Positions 1 to 8,849 of a stretch of 64,000 bases of DNA are shown here, piece after piece; the stretch's first letter is position 1, and every line of letters begins with the position of its first letter. Source of the DNA: an uncultured Parasphingopyxis sp. (GTDB lineage Bacteria; Pseudomonadota; Alphaproteobacteria; Sphingomonadales; Sphingomonadaceae); assembly GCA_947259005.1 (NCBI GenBank), contig CAMYKP010000012.1, positions 214,384 to 278,383 on the forward strand, in the 5' to 3' direction. The position numbers and the translations under genes are program-made. Below the pieces are notes generated by a model. The model searched no databases. It was given only the letters and a program-made list of their open reading frames with translations, and was not told the DNA's origin.

Positions 1-1
1 C

Positions 2-1795
2 GCCACGACACCAAAGGGCATCGTCCATATCGACGCAGACACGATCGTCGAGCTGAAGGCCGAATATAGCGAACCGACCGAGGCGCGCCGTGCGGATGTC
101 ACCTACGACGATCTGGGCGGCATGGTCGAAACGATCGATCAGTTGCGCGAGATGGTTGAACTGCCGCTGCGCTATCCCGAACTGTTCCAGCGCCTCGGTG
201 TGGAACCGCCCAAGGGTGTGCTGCTCCACGGCCCGCCCGGCACCGGCAAGACTTTGCTTGCCCGCGCGGTTGCCAATGAAAGCGATGCAGAATTCTTCCT
301 GGTCAACGGACCGGAAATTATGGGCTCCGCCTATGGCGAGAGCGAGAAGAAGTTGCGCGAGGTTTTCGAGAAAGCTGCAGAGGCCCAGCCTTCGATCATT
401 TTTATCGACGAGATCGATTCGATTACCCCCAAGCGGGACAAGGTTGCCGGAGAGGCTGAGAAACGTCTGGTCGCCCAACTGCTGACACTGATGGACGGGC
501 TGCAGAGCCGGGCCAATCTGATCGTCATCGCGGCAACCAACCGCCCCGAAGCCATTGACGAGGCGCTGCGCCGCCCCGGGCGCTTCGATCGTGAAATTGT
601 CGTCGGCGTACCCGACGAGCATGGTCGACGCGAAGTGCTCGCCATTCACACGCGCGGTATGCCGCTCGCCGGGGACGTCAGCCTGCGCGATCTTGCCCGG
701 CAAACCTATGGTTTTGTCGGGGCGGATCTGGCCGCATTGACGCGAGAAGCGGCGATCGAGGCGGTACGCCGCATCATGCCGCGGCTAAACCTTGAAGAGC
801 GTACGGTTCCCACCGAAGTGCTTGACGACCTGTCGGTCGACCGGGCCGATTTCGAGGAAGCGCTCAAGCGCATCCAGCCTTCCGCGCTGCGCGAGGTGAT
901 GGTGCAGGCGCCCAATGTAAGCTGGGACGATATTGGCGGGCTGGACGAGGTCCAAAAACGACTGAAAGAAGGCGTCGAGCTGCCGCTCAAGGATCCCGAT
1001 GCGTTCCGGCGCCTCGGCATTCGTCCCGCCAAGGGTTTCCTCCTCTATGGACCACCCGGCACCGGCAAGACCTTGCTGGCCAAGGCGACGGCGCATGAAT
1101 CGAACGCGAATTTCATCGCCACCAAATCGTCCGACCTGCTCTCCAAATGGTATGGCGAGAGCGAACAGCAGATCGCGCGGCTCTTTGCCCGTGCACGGCA
1201 GGTCGCGCCTACGGTCATCTTCTTCGATGAGCTGGACAGCCTCGTCCCGGCACGCGGGGCGGGCCTTGGCGAGCCACAGGTGACCGAGCGGGTCGTGAAC
1301 ACGATCCTTGCCGAGATGGACGGGCTTGAAGAGCTGCAATCGGTCGTCGTAATTGGCGCGACCAACCGGCCCAATCTTATCGATCCGGCGCTGCTAAGGC
1401 CAGGACGGTTCGACGAGATGGTCTATGTGCCAGTTCCCGAGGAAGCGGGACGGCGACGGATTCTTGCGATCCATACATCCACGATGCCGCTTGCCGACGA
1501 TGTCGATCTCGATGTTCTTGCCGAGCGGACCGACCGGTTTACCGGCGCCGATCTGGAAGATCTGACACGCCGCGCCGGGCTCTATGCGCTGCGCCGGTCG
1601 ATCAAGGCCGAAAAGGTCGCCATGATCGATTTCGAATCGGCACTGGGCGATACGCGGGCCAGCGTCACCAGCGAAATGGAGCGCGAATATGAACTGATGG
1701 CGGCCAAGCTCAAGCAGGACTCGCTGGCCATCAATCCCATCGGCTTCATTTCTCCCGGCATGCTGAGCCCGACCAATCAGGACAAGCACGACTAG
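2..1795 (+). CDS. CDC48/p97-type AAA ATPase, 5'-truncated by the window
   Basis: The frame is open from the first bases, so the true start lies upstream; 597 residues are visible, with only the end of the N-terminal domain. Two AAA modules follow. Each has a Walker A GPPGTGKT (the second near base 1049), a Walker B (IIFIDEID and VIFFDELD), and an arginine-finger region ATNRPxxID...RRPGRFD. This tandem layout is that of CDC48/VAT ATPases, which unfold or extract proteins with ATP in the cytoplasm. Bacterial copies are common in alphaproteobacteria but their substrates are unknown. The tail after D2 is short. It converges on the MFS gene with a 9-base gap. Confidence 0.93.
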   Translation, partial: ATTPKGIVHIDADTIVELKAEYSEPTEARRADVTYDDLGGMVETIDQLREMVELPLRYPELFQRLGVEPPKGVLLHGPPGTGKTLLARAVANESDAEFFLVNGPEIMGSAYGESEKKLREVFEKAAEAQPSIIFIDEIDSITPKRDKVAGEAEKRLVAQLLTLMDGLQSRANLIVIAATNRPEAIDEALRRPGRFDREIVVGVPDEHGRREVLAIHTRGMPLAGDVSLRDLARQTYGFVGADLAALTREAAIEAVRRIMPRLNLEERTVPTEVLDDLSVDRADFEEALKRIQPSALREVMVQAPNVSWDDIGGLDEVQKRLKEGVELPLKDPDAFRRLGIRPAKGFLLYGPPGTGKTLLAKATAHESNANFIATKSSDLLSKWYGESEQQIARLFARARQVAPTVIFFDELDSLVPARGAGLGEPQVTERVVNTILAEMDGLEELQSVVVIGATNRPNLIDPALLRPGRFDEMVYVPVPEEAGRRRILAIHTSTMPLADDVDLDVLAERTDRFTGADLEDLTRRAGLYALRRSIKAEKVAMIDFESALGDTRASVTSEMEREYELMAAKLKQDSLAINPIGFISPGMLSPTNQDKHD

Positions 1796-1804
1796 GGCCT
1801 GACC

Positions 1805-3097
1805 TTAGTCGTCCAGCTTGAGCGCGGACCAGATTACCAGGAGCCCGAAAAGCACGGCGCTAAGCAGGAAGGGGAGCGGCATCCACAGGCCGTAGATCAG
1901 CACGCCGAGCGCCGGGGCGGCGATAAAGGCGGCCCCATTTACCGAGGCGACCATGCCCGCCACCTGGCCCTGCTCGGCGCGGTTCACGGCCAGCGATGCG
2001 CCGCTTGTGAAGCCGGGACGGAAAAGCCCCATGCCCAGTGAAGCGATAGCGAAACCCAAGGTTATCCCGTGCAGCGTCGTGACCATGGCGGTTACCAGGC
2101 AACCGGCGGCACCCAGCACAAAGCCCCAGATGACGAGCCTTTTCGGCGGAACTTTCAGCTGCGGTATCAGGCCCCATTGCGCGAGCAACGTCGCACCCGC
2201 ACCGGCCATGAGCACGATTCCGATCGCTTGCTGTGCCTCGCTTAGCGGGACCGACATGCGATCGATTACCAGAAACCCGATGACCCCGAGGATGGCCGCA
2301 TGGCCATGTCCCCCGAGCACGCCAATGAGCAGCCAGGGGAAAATCCGCCTGTCGCGCCACCGCAAGCGCCCGGCCGGCCCGTCGTCGTCGTCATCATCGT
2401 CATCGCTCGTCGCCGTGGATGAGACGGACAGCCCGCCGATGGAGGGTTCGCTGGATATCGTGCCCCGCGCCTGATGCTGCGGCGTATCGTTGGGCAAAAG
2501 AAAGGTAACCGCGATCCAGACCAGGCATCCCAAAAATGCGAAAACAATCAGCGGCCCGGCGAGTCCGCCTTCAATCGGCATGACAAAGGCAGGGGCCAGC
2601 GCCGGACCGAGGATCGTTCCCAGCCCGAAAGAAGAAGCAATGACGGACAAGGCCGCGGTACGGTTTTGGCGGTCTGTGCGCGCGGCGACATAAGCCTGAA
2701 CCGCCGGAGGAGCCGCCGAACCGAAACCGCCATAAAGGCTGCGCGCGGCAGCGAAAATGAGGAAGGTCGTCGCCGGAAGCAGCCACCCTGTAAGCCCCAG
2801 CCACAGGATGATCCCGCAAATCGCCATCGACGAGATGAAGCCCAAAGTACCAAGCAACATCAGGGGCTTGCGGCCGCGCCGATCCGACTGACGCGCCCAA
2901 TAGGGCGCCATCAGCACCCAGAGCAGGGCCGACCAGGTATAGGCGAGCGACACCCAGAAATCGGGAATTTCGAGCGCCCGGCCGATCGTCGGCATAACCG
3001 ACTGCATCGCCGTATTGCCCGCTGCTGCAGTAAGCATGACAAGGAACAGGACCACGAACCGGTCACGGCGGATCTGGACGTTCGGTGCGCCAGCCAT
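1805..3097 (-). CDS. MFS transporter, TetA/drug-exporter-like
   Basis: This 430-residue protein has about twelve hydrophobic segments and the MFS loop motif GxxxDRxGRKP after helix 2 (seen as WARQSDRRGRKPLML). This is the layout of drug:H+ antiporters of the TetA type in the inner membrane. The substrate cannot be told. The central cytoplasmic loop carries a run of eight aspartates encoded by GAC/GAT repeats near 2385-2410, which is unusual. The start at 3097 gives a short basic N-terminus before helix 1. It is divergent from the methyltransferase gene at 3254. Confidence 0.88.
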   Translation of the reverse strand: MAGAPNVQIRRDRFVVLFLVMLTAAAGNTAMQSVMPTIGRALEIPDFWVSLAYTWSALLWVLMAPYWARQSDRRGRKPLMLLGTLGFISSMAICGIILWLGLTGWLLPATTFLIFAAARSLYGGFGSAAPPAVQAYVAARTDRQNRTAALSVIASSFGLGTILGPALAPAFVMPIEGGLAGPLIVFAFLGCLVWIAVTFLLPNDTPQHQARGTISSEPSIGGLSVSSTATSDDDDDDDDGPAGRLRWRDRRIFPWLLIGVLGGHGHAAILGVIGFLVIDRMSVPLSEAQQAIGIVLMAGAGATLLAQWGLIPQLKVPPKRLVIWGFVLGAAGCLVTAMVTTLHGITLGFAIASLGMGLFRPGFTSGASLAVNRAEQGQVAGMVASVNGAAFIAAPALGVLIYGLWMPLPFLLSAVLFGLLVIWSALKLDD

Positions 3098-3253
3098 CAG
3101 GCGGTCCGGCTCGCGGCAAGGGCCGTCATATCATTCACAATTCGTGTTCGCATTGCCTTCCCTTAACGGCAACCATTCGCATGCGATAGTCAGCAATGGC
3201 TTGCCATCGGCGCGGGCATTTGCGAACGGGTTCCCGACAAATCCCCAGGACAT

Positions 3254-3880
3254 ATGAAACGCATGACCGATACCGCTTCCGAAGCAACCGATCGCGATAC
3301 CGCATCCAGCGGGCCGGGCGCGCTCGCCCTGTTTTTCAAGGGATTCCTCAAGCACCCGGTAATGGTCGGGTCGATTATCCCGTCCTCAAAGTCGCTTATC
3401 AGGCAAATGCTCGCGCCGGTTGACTGGGAAAATACAAAATTGTTCGTCGAATATGGGCCCGGCGTCGGGACATTCTGCCGCCCCATCCTCGACAAACTCG
3501 GGCCCGATGCGATGCTGCTGGCGATCGATACCAATCCCGATTTCGTCGACTATCTGAAACGCGAGATCAAAGACCCCCGCTTTCATGTGGTCCTGGGTTC
3601 GGCAGCCGATGTTGAATCCATCGTCGCGGAAAAAGGCTTTGAAAAGGCCGACTATGTTGTCTCAGGCCTCCCCTTTTCGACCCTGCCGGATGGCGTGGGC
3701 GAGGAGATCGGCAAGGCAACCGGCCGGGTCGTCCGCCCGGGCGGCGCATTTCTGGTCTATCAATTCTCGCCCAAGTGCCGCGACTATATCGTCCCGAATT
3801 TTGACCGGGTCGACAGGGGCCGGTCATGGTGGAACATCCCGCCGGCGGTGCTGTTCTGGGGCTGGAAGAACGAGAGCTAG
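3254..3880 (+). CDS. SAM-dependent methyltransferase, phospholipid N-methyltransferase-like
   Basis: A 208-residue class I methyltransferase. The glycine-rich SAM loop is at residues 66-74 (EYGPGVGTF) and an acidic strand-2 end (LLAIDTN) follows. The N-terminal FFKGFLKHPVMVGSIIPSS stretch and the late GLPFSTLP motif resemble PmtA-type phosphatidylethanolamine N-methyltransferases and rRNA-dimethylase-like relatives. The likely role is headgroup methylation at the inner membrane, but the substrate is inferred from family resemblance only. A phospholipase D-type lipid gene lies head-to-tail opposite, which fits a lipid context. Confidence 0.75.
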   Translation: MKRMTDTASEATDRDTASSGPGALALFFKGFLKHPVMVGSIIPSSKSLIRQMLAPVDWENTKLFVEYGPGVGTFCRPILDKLGPDAMLLAIDTNPDFVDYLKREIKDPRFHVVLGSAADVESIVAEKGFEKADYVVSGLPFSTLPDGVGEEIGKATGRVVRPGGAFLVYQFSPKCRDYIVPNFDRVDRGRSWWNIPPAVLFWGWKNES

Positions 3881-3899
3881 CCGGCCTTCCCGGCTGTCT

Positions 3900-5063
3900 T
3901 CACTGGCCGTCGATCCCGAAATTCAGGCGTCGCGAGACATTATAGTCGAGCACCGACATCAGGAAATATGACAGGCGCCCCTTGATCCGCGTCCACAGGG
4001 TCTGGCTGCGCGCATAATCTTCCGGCGTAATGCGCACGCAATCGACGATTTCATTATCGACATAACGGCGGACCATATCGGCAAATCCCGCATCGCGGAT
4101 TCGCAGCATGACTTCCAGATTGAGATACAGGCTGCGGACATCGAAATTGGCCGAGCCGATATAGACGATGTCATCGACCACATAGAGCTTGGTGTGCAGC
4201 ATCATCGGCTGATACTCATACACTTCGACCTCGGGCAGCAGGTAGCGATAGCGGTTGCGGGCGGCAGCGATCGTCACATTGTTGTCCGACTTTGCAGCCG
4301 TGATGACGCGCGATCGCCCGAACCGGGCGGCCCGGCGTATCGGCCGCAATTGCGGCGCATAGGGCGCGAAATACGCGGCGACTACGTCGATCATGGTTCC
4401 GCCATTGAGATCGTTGCGCAGCGTCTGGCCCCATGGGCTCAGCTCGCGTGTCGGCCCGCCAAACAGCAAACGGACATCCCCATCCTGCTCATGATGACGC
4501 AAAAGAATGCTGCGCAGATCCTCCATCTGAGATCTCGGGTCTCGCGACCAGCGAACGATATCATCAAAATAATTGGAAAGTCGGCGAGCCGCCGGTCCTT
4601 CGACCTGCAGGCCAAGATCGCGCCATCCCTCTGATTTATAGGCGGCGAAATAGCCCTGCGCGACATTGAACCCGCCAACCATGGCCAGGCGACCATCGGC
4701 AATCGCGATTTTCTGATGGTTGCGCAGGAGATAGCGGCGGCTGCGCTTGGGTTCATAACGGCAAAAGACACAACCGGTCTCGGCAAGCGGGGCAAAAAAG
4801 GCATCGCTGGCCTTTGCACTGCCGAAACCGTCGACGAGCAGCGAAACCTTCACACCCCGACTATGGGCGGCAACCAGTGCATCGCGGACGCGAGTCGATG
4901 CGGAGTCTTCAAGGAAGATATAGAAGAGCAATTTGATGCTTTCCCGGGCACCATCGATAAGCGCGATCAGAGTATCGAGCCGCTCCGGTCCTTCCGGAAG
5001 CAGGACAAACCGATGCCCGTCGACACCGGGCAAGGGATAAATGGGCCGTTCCTGGTCTGCCAT
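3900..5063 (-). CDS. Phospholipase D-family protein, cardiolipin synthase-like
   Basis: This 387-residue protein has two HxK(x4)D catalytic motifs, at about residue 116 (HQKIAIAD) and residue 290 (HTKLYVVD). Each is followed by a GG/GSAN-type segment, as in cardiolipin synthases and phosphatidyltransferases of the PLD superfamily. There is no obvious N-terminal transmembrane pair as in ClsA, so it is closer to ClsB-like enzymes. I chose the start at MADQERPIYPL (5063); an upstream start at 5120 would overlap the rpoZ promoter. It probably acts on phosphatidylglycerol at the membrane. Confidence 0.83.
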   Translation of the reverse strand: MADQERPIYPLPGVDGHRFVLLPEGPERLDTLIALIDGARESIKLLFYIFLEDSASTRVRDALVAAHSRGVKVSLLVDGFGSAKASDAFFAPLAETGCVFCRYEPKRSRRYLLRNHQKIAIADGRLAMVGGFNVAQGYFAAYKSEGWRDLGLQVEGPAARRLSNYFDDIVRWSRDPRSQMEDLRSILLRHHEQDGDVRLLFGGPTRELSPWGQTLRNDLNGGTMIDVVAAYFAPYAPQLRPIRRAARFGRSRVITAAKSDNNVTIAAARNRYRYLLPEVEVYEYQPMMLHTKLYVVDDIVYIGSANFDVRSLYLNLEVMLRIRDAGFADMVRRYVDNEIVDCVRITPEDYARSQTLWTRIKGRLSYFLMSVLDYNVSRRLNFGIDGQ

Positions 5064-5113
5064 GGCCAAGGGTCTAGGCTGCAAATGCCCCGCGCGGCAA
5101 GCCGGAGAATTTC

Positions 5114-5142
5114 TTGACAATCCGCGCCTTCGGGCCTATTTC
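5114..5142 (+). promoter_or_regulatory. Sigma-70-type promoter of rpoZ
   Basis: A perfect -35 TTGACA (5114-5119) is followed after exactly 17 bases by TATTTC (5137-5142), placing transcription start about 30 bases before the rpoZ ATG at 5180. Confidence 0.7.
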
Positions 5143-5179
5143 GCCGCCTTTCCCGTATTGCTGATAATTGGAACAAGCC

Positions 5180-5524
5180 ATGGCGCGCGTTACAGTCGAA
5201 GATTGTGTCGACAAGATTCCCAACCGTTTTGATCTGGTCCTGCTCGCTGCACAGCGGGCCCGTCAGATTTCCGGCGGGGCCGAACTGACGCTTGAGCGCG
5301 ACCGCGACAAAAACCCGGTCGTCGCGCTGCGCGAAATCGCCGAAGCGACGATCAAGCCGAAGCATCTCGAAGAAGCGCTGGTGCAGAGCCTGCAGCGTGT
5401 GCAGATTGACGACGAAGAAGAAGCCGATGAAGTCGGTTCGCTGTCCCAGTCGGCCGAAGCGCTGCGCCTCACGGCCTCCGCGCCTCCCCGCAACACCAAC
5501 GTTGCGGCGGACTACGAAGGCTAG
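5180..5524 (+). CDS. rpoZ: RNA polymerase omega subunit
   Basis: The 114-residue product begins [20 protein letters not shown] and contains [10 protein letters not shown], the hallmark of alphaproteobacterial omega subunits. Omega binds beta' and helps assemble RNA polymerase. The length is normal for the group, with an acidic tail. The ATG at 5180 is preferred over one 12 bases upstream because it gives the conserved N-terminus. The gene sits alone between its own promoter and a strong terminator. The (p)ppGpp synthetase lies about 1.2 kb downstream; rpoZ-spoT linkage is common in proteobacteria. Confidence 0.97.
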   Translation: MARVTVEDCVDKIPNRFDLVLLAAQRARQISGGAELTLERDRDKNPVVALREIAEATIKPKHLEEALVQSLQRVQIDDEEEADEVGSLSQSAEALRLTASAPPRNTNVAADYEG

Positions 5525-5547
5525 TTCGCTTTCCGGAAGACCCAAAT

Positions 5548-5581
5548 AAAAAGGGCCCGCGCATCGCATGGGCCCTTTTTT
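5548..5581 (+). terminator. Rho-independent terminator after rpoZ
   Basis: Arms AAAAAGGGCCC (5548-5558) and GGGCCCTTTTT (5570-5580) pair perfectly around an 11-base loop and end in a T run. The A/T-flanked symmetry means it can also stop transcription of the convergent HxlR gene. Confidence 0.9.
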
Positions 5582-5615
5582 GTATCTGCTTTCGGTCGGT
5601 TCTCTGCGTAAGCCC

Positions 5616-6095
5616 TTACTCGGCAGCTTCCGCGACGACATCGCTCTGATCTACCCATAACAGGTCGTGCCAGTCGAGCGGTCGGCCGTCATGGGCGTGT
5701 ACGCGAATGGTCTGGACCGGCTGGCGATCGCGTTCGTCGCACAATACCGGGTTCGAAGGCACGCCCGTGCCCCATTTCTCACCCCATTGCCGCAGCGCGA
5801 TCATCGTAGGCAGCAGCGATTCGCCTTTTTCCGTGAGCTTGTATTCGATCTTGCGGCGATCGTCGGGACAAGGCTGACGTTCGAGAATTTCGCTTTCGAC
5901 AAGACGGCCGAGCCGGTTGGCCAGGATGTTGCGCGCGATGCCGAGATTCGACTGCATCTCCTCGAAATGTTTGAGGCCATTGAACGCCGCACGCAAAATC
6001 ATGAATGACCAGCGCTCCCCCATTGCTTCCAGCGCACGGGGAAGCCCGCATTCATCATCGCCAATATCGCCAAGTGGTTCGGTTAGTTTGCCCAT
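5616..6095 (-). CDS. HxlR-family transcriptional regulator
   Basis: A 159-residue protein with a winged helix-turn-helix of the HxlR type at about residues 16-105 (CGLPRALEAMGERWSFMILR, then ARNILANRLGRLVESEIL and the wing YKLTEKGESLLP). Such proteins bind palindromes as dimers and usually control the divergent gene. Here that would be the micropeptide/CC_3452 pair starting at 6220. A palindrome and direct repeats lie in the shared 124-base gap. The C-terminal 50 residues are of unknown use. The effector is unknown. Confidence 0.88.
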   Translation of the reverse strand: MGKLTEPLGDIGDDECGLPRALEAMGERWSFMILRAAFNGLKHFEEMQSNLGIARNILANRLGRLVESEILERQPCPDDRRKIEYKLTEKGESLLPTMIALRQWGEKWGTGVPSNPVLCDERDRQPVQTIRVHAHDGRPLDWHDLLWVDQSDVVAEAAE

Positions 6096-6155
6096 AAGAA
6101 ATCAGCCTACTGCAAAACGGTGGATTCGTAAATCTATCTGCCTTAAAAAGTTTTT

Positions 6156-6204
6156 AGTTGCAACTTAAAACCCAATCAACTAGGTAGTGATTCGCAACTT
6201 AAAA
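6156..6204. promoter_or_regulatory. Candidate HxlR operator: palindrome and direct repeats
   Basis: A perfect palindrome AGTTGCAACT (6156-6165) overlaps the first of two direct copies of GCAACTTAAAA (6160-6170 and 6194-6204). The two copies are 34 bases apart, about three helical turns, in the gap between the divergent HxlR gene and the micropeptide gene. The operator role is inferred. Confidence 0.5.
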
Positions 6205-6219
6205 GCAAGGACCCGAATC

Positions 6220-6291
6220 ATGCAACACATCCTGACCGCTATTCTCTCGTTCGTAACCACCACGCTGCTGTTCGCGGCAACCGCCGCCTAA
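6220..6291 (+). CDS. 23-residue hydrophobic micropeptide
   Basis: The ATG at 6220 begins a 23-codon frame reading MQHILTAILSFVTTTLLFAA then TAA. It looks like a signal-peptide-like or membrane micropeptide. It starts 16 bases after the second GCAACTTAAAA repeat and lies 43 bases before the next gene, whose own N-terminus (MQRTLSLLLSLATVAFLF) is similar. It may be a decayed or truncated paralogue of that leader, or a real membrane peptide. No clear ribosome binding site is seen, so translation is uncertain. Confidence 0.4.
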   Translation: MQHILTAILSFVTTTLLFAATAA

Positions 6292-6334
6292 CAACTGCGT
6301 CTTTTTCTCCCCCACCCCAAGAAAGACCAATACC

Positions 6335-6643
6335 ATGCAACGCACTCTCTCCCTTCTCCTCTCCCTCGCCACCGTCGCCTTCCTGTTCACCGCCACAGGC
6401 GCCCAAGCCCGCACGATGTATCGCGCGACGCTCGCCGAAGCGCCGACCGAACGGGTTCATGTGATCCGCAACGCACCCTGGGTTTGTAACGGCGACAGCT
6501 GCGCCACCGATCAGGCACGCAGCGGACCGGCCAATACCTGCTACTCGGTCGCCCGCGAGCTTGGTGCGCTGGTTTCCTTCTCCGCCGACAATGAAGCGCT
6601 GACCGAGGAAGAACTCGCTCAGTGCAATGAAGCCGCAGGATAA
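6335..6643 (+). CDS. CC_3452 family small exported protein
   Basis: A 102-residue protein with a signal peptide cleaved near AQA (residues 22-24). A cysteine-containing mature part follows (APWVCNGDSCATDQARSGPANTCYSVARELG...LAQCNEAAG). This pattern matches the CC_3452 family of alphaproteobacteria, whose function is unknown. It is probably periplasmic with disulfides. It is likely cotranscribed with the micropeptide and controlled by the divergent HxlR regulator; both are inferences. Confidence 0.75.
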   Translation: MQRTLSLLLSLATVAFLFTATGAQARTMYRATLAEAPTERVHVIRNAPWVCNGDSCATDQARSGPANTCYSVARELGALVSFSADNEALTEEELAQCNEAAG

Positions 6644-6691
6644 ATTCCCGCCTTCAACCGTCCCGTAGCCACTAATTTGGTTGCAATATCC

Positions 6692-6720
6692 CAGCACCCG
6701 GCCATCTTGGTCGGGTGCTG
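6692..6720 (+). other. Hairpin enclosing the GTG start codon of the (p)ppGpp synthetase
   Basis: Arms CAGCACCCGGCC (6692-6703) and GGTCGGGTGCTG (6709-6720) pair over 12 positions with one G-T wobble around a 5-base loop. The GTG start (6715-6717) is base-paired with CAC in the 5' arm. No T run follows, so an intrinsic terminator is unlikely. Confidence 0.65.
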
Positions 6721-8805
6721 AGACAATATGAACTGATCGAACGGGTCAAAAGCTACGACCCACAGGCCGACGAGGCCCTGATCAACCGCGCCTATGTGTT
6801 TTCGGTCAACGCCCATGGCACGCAAAAGCGCGCTTCCGGCGATCCCTATTTCAGCCATCCGATCGAAGTCGCCGGCATCCTTACCGATCTCAGGCTCGAC
6901 GATGAAACGATCGCCACGGCGATCCTCCATGACACCATTGAAGATACTGTCGCGACGCAGGAAGAGATCGAGCAGCTGTTCGGCGAAAATGTCGCGCGCC
7001 TCGTAGACGGCGTCACCAAGCTTTCGACCATCGAAGCCCAATCCGATACCGAGCGGGCAGCCGAAAACCTGCGCAAATTCCTGCTGGCCATGTCGGGCGA
7101 CATTCGCGTGCTTCTGGTCAAGCTGGCAGACCGCTTGCACAATATGCGCACGCTGCACTTCATCAAGAATGAGGAAAAGCGCCGCCGCATCGCCCGCGAA
7201 ACCATGGATATCTATGCGCCGCTCGCCGAGCGGATCGGCATGTATGAATTCATGAAGGAGATGCAGACGCTCGCATTCCAGCATCTCGAACCCGATGCGT
7301 GGGAGTCAATCTCTACCCGGCTGGACCGGCTGCGCGAAGGCGAAGGCGCGACGATCATTGATCGCATCGCCGAAGAGCTCAAGATCGTCCTCGGCAGCCA
7401 TGGCGTCGATGCCGAAGTCACGGGCCGCGAGAAGCACCCCTATTCGATCTGGCGGAAAATGGCGGAGCGCCATGTTTCCTTCGAAACGCTGACCGATGTC
7501 ATGGCCTTTCGCGCCATCGTTCCCGATGTCGCCGCCTGCTACCAGGCGCTCGGCATCCTGCACGAAAAATGGCACATGGTCCCCGGCCGCTTCAAGGACT
7601 ACATCTCGACGCCCAAGCGCAACGGATACCGCTCGATCCATACATCGATCCAATATGGCGAGGACCGGCGGATCGAGATCCAGATCCGCAGCAAGGCGAT
7701 GCACGAACAGGCCGAACATGGCCTTGCCGCCCATTGGAGCTACAAGCAGGGCGACCGGCCCGACGGCCAGGCCGGCTGGATCCGCGACCTGATCGAGATT
7801 CTCGAAACAACCGACAGCCCGGAAGAGCTGCTCGAACATACGCGCATGGCGATGTACCAGGACCGGATATTCGCCTTCACCCCGGCAGGCGAACTGATCC
7901 AGCTGCCCAAGGGCGCAACGGTCGTCGATTTCGCCTTCGAAGTGCATACGGACCTGGGCAACCAGACAGTGGGCGCGAAGGTGAACGGACGCGTCGTGCC
8001 GCTGCGCACGCAATTGGAGAATGGCGATCAGGTGCGTATCCTGCGCTCGGACAACCAGCATCCCGATCCCGGCTGGCTCAGCTTTGTCGTGACCGGCAAG
8101 GCGCGGGCCGCGATCCGCCGCTTTGTCCGCCAGAAAGAGCATGAGGAGACGGTTTCTCTCGGGCAAAAGCTGTTCGATCAGGTCGTTGCCCGCCTGCCTG
8201 CGCCGCTTGGCCGCGGCGCCACCAAGGCTGCGCTCAAACGCCTGAAGCTCGCCAAGGAAGACGCGCTGATGGAGAAGATCGCGCGCAAGGAAATTGACGA
8301 TCGCGAACTGATGGAAGCCCTGATGCCCGGCATGGGAAGCGGCGACCTGAACAATGCCATCCCGCCGGCGGGCAAGGCGATATCGATCAAGGGGCTGACG
8401 CCGGGGGTCGCGTTCCAGCTTGCCGAATGCTGCCATCCGCTCCCCGGAGACCGGATCGTGGGCATCCGGCGCACTGGCGAGGATATCGAAATCCACACCA
8501 TCGATTGCGATACCCTGGCCGACGGGAATGATGCCGACTGGCTGGCGGTCAACTGGGGTGACGGTTCGGACGGCGGGGCGGCGCAGCTGCGGGTCGTGCT
8601 CAAGAACGAGCCGGGCTCGCTCGCGGTCATGGCCGGGATATTCGGCCGTCACGGGGCCAACATCATCAATGTGAAGCTCGAAAACCGCGATGGCAGCTTT
8701 CACAGTTTCTGCGTCGATATCGAAGTGCATGACCGCACCCACCTGATGCGCATCGTGGCGGCCCTGCGCGCGGCCGACTGCGTCACCCAGGCCGAACGCA
8801 CCTGA
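6715..8805 (+). CDS. rsh: Bifunctional (p)ppGpp synthetase/hydrolase (RelA/SpoT)
   Basis: This 696-residue RSH enzyme makes and degrades (p)ppGpp for the stringent response. In order it has an HD hydrolase domain (HPIEVAGIL, ILHDTIEDT, LADRLHNMRTL, about 45-150) and a synthetase domain (GREKHPYSIWRKM, RFKDYISTPKRNGYRSIHT). A TGS domain follows (about 380-440, DRIFAFTPAGELIQLPKGAT), then a conserved CCHPLPGDRIVG motif and a C-terminal ACT domain (about 620-690). The GTG start is chosen because MLRQYELIERV is the conserved alphaproteobacterial N-terminus. The start codon lies inside a strong hairpin and no Shine-Dalgarno is visible. Confidence 0.95.
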   Translation: MLRQYELIERVKSYDPQADEALINRAYVFSVNAHGTQKRASGDPYFSHPIEVAGILTDLRLDDETIATAILHDTIEDTVATQEEIEQLFGENVARLVDGVTKLSTIEAQSDTERAAENLRKFLLAMSGDIRVLLVKLADRLHNMRTLHFIKNEEKRRRIARETMDIYAPLAERIGMYEFMKEMQTLAFQHLEPDAWESISTRLDRLREGEGATIIDRIAEELKIVLGSHGVDAEVTGREKHPYSIWRKMAERHVSFETLTDVMAFRAIVPDVAACYQALGILHEKWHMVPGRFKDYISTPKRNGYRSIHTSIQYGEDRRIEIQIRSKAMHEQAEHGLAAHWSYKQGDRPDGQAGWIRDLIEILETTDSPEELLEHTRMAMYQDRIFAFTPAGELIQLPKGATVVDFAFEVHTDLGNQTVGAKVNGRVVPLRTQLENGDQVRILRSDNQHPDPGWLSFVVTGKARAAIRRFVRQKEHEETVSLGQKLFDQVVARLPAPLGRGATKAALKRLKLAKEDALMEKIARKEIDDRELMEALMPGMGSGDLNNAIPPAGKAISIKGLTPGVAFQLAECCHPLPGDRIVGIRRTGEDIEIHTIDCDTLADGNDADWLAVNWGDGSDGGAAQLRVVLKNEPGSLAVMAGIFGRHGANIINVKLENRDGSFHSFCVDIEVHDRTHLMRIVAALRAADCVTQAERT

Positions 8806-8849
8806 AAATCGCGCTGGCGGCAATCTGCTGGCCGGGCTAGGTTGCCAGC

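Noticed and set aside
6692-6720. The hairpin read as a terminator for the CC_3452 gene.
   Set aside because: No T run follows, and the 3' arm contains the start codon and first codons of the next conserved protein.
7306-8823. A 505-codon open frame on the minus strand opposite the (p)ppGpp synthetase.
   Set aside because: It is a shadow of the RSH gene; the sequence has no family resemblance and would overlap fully.
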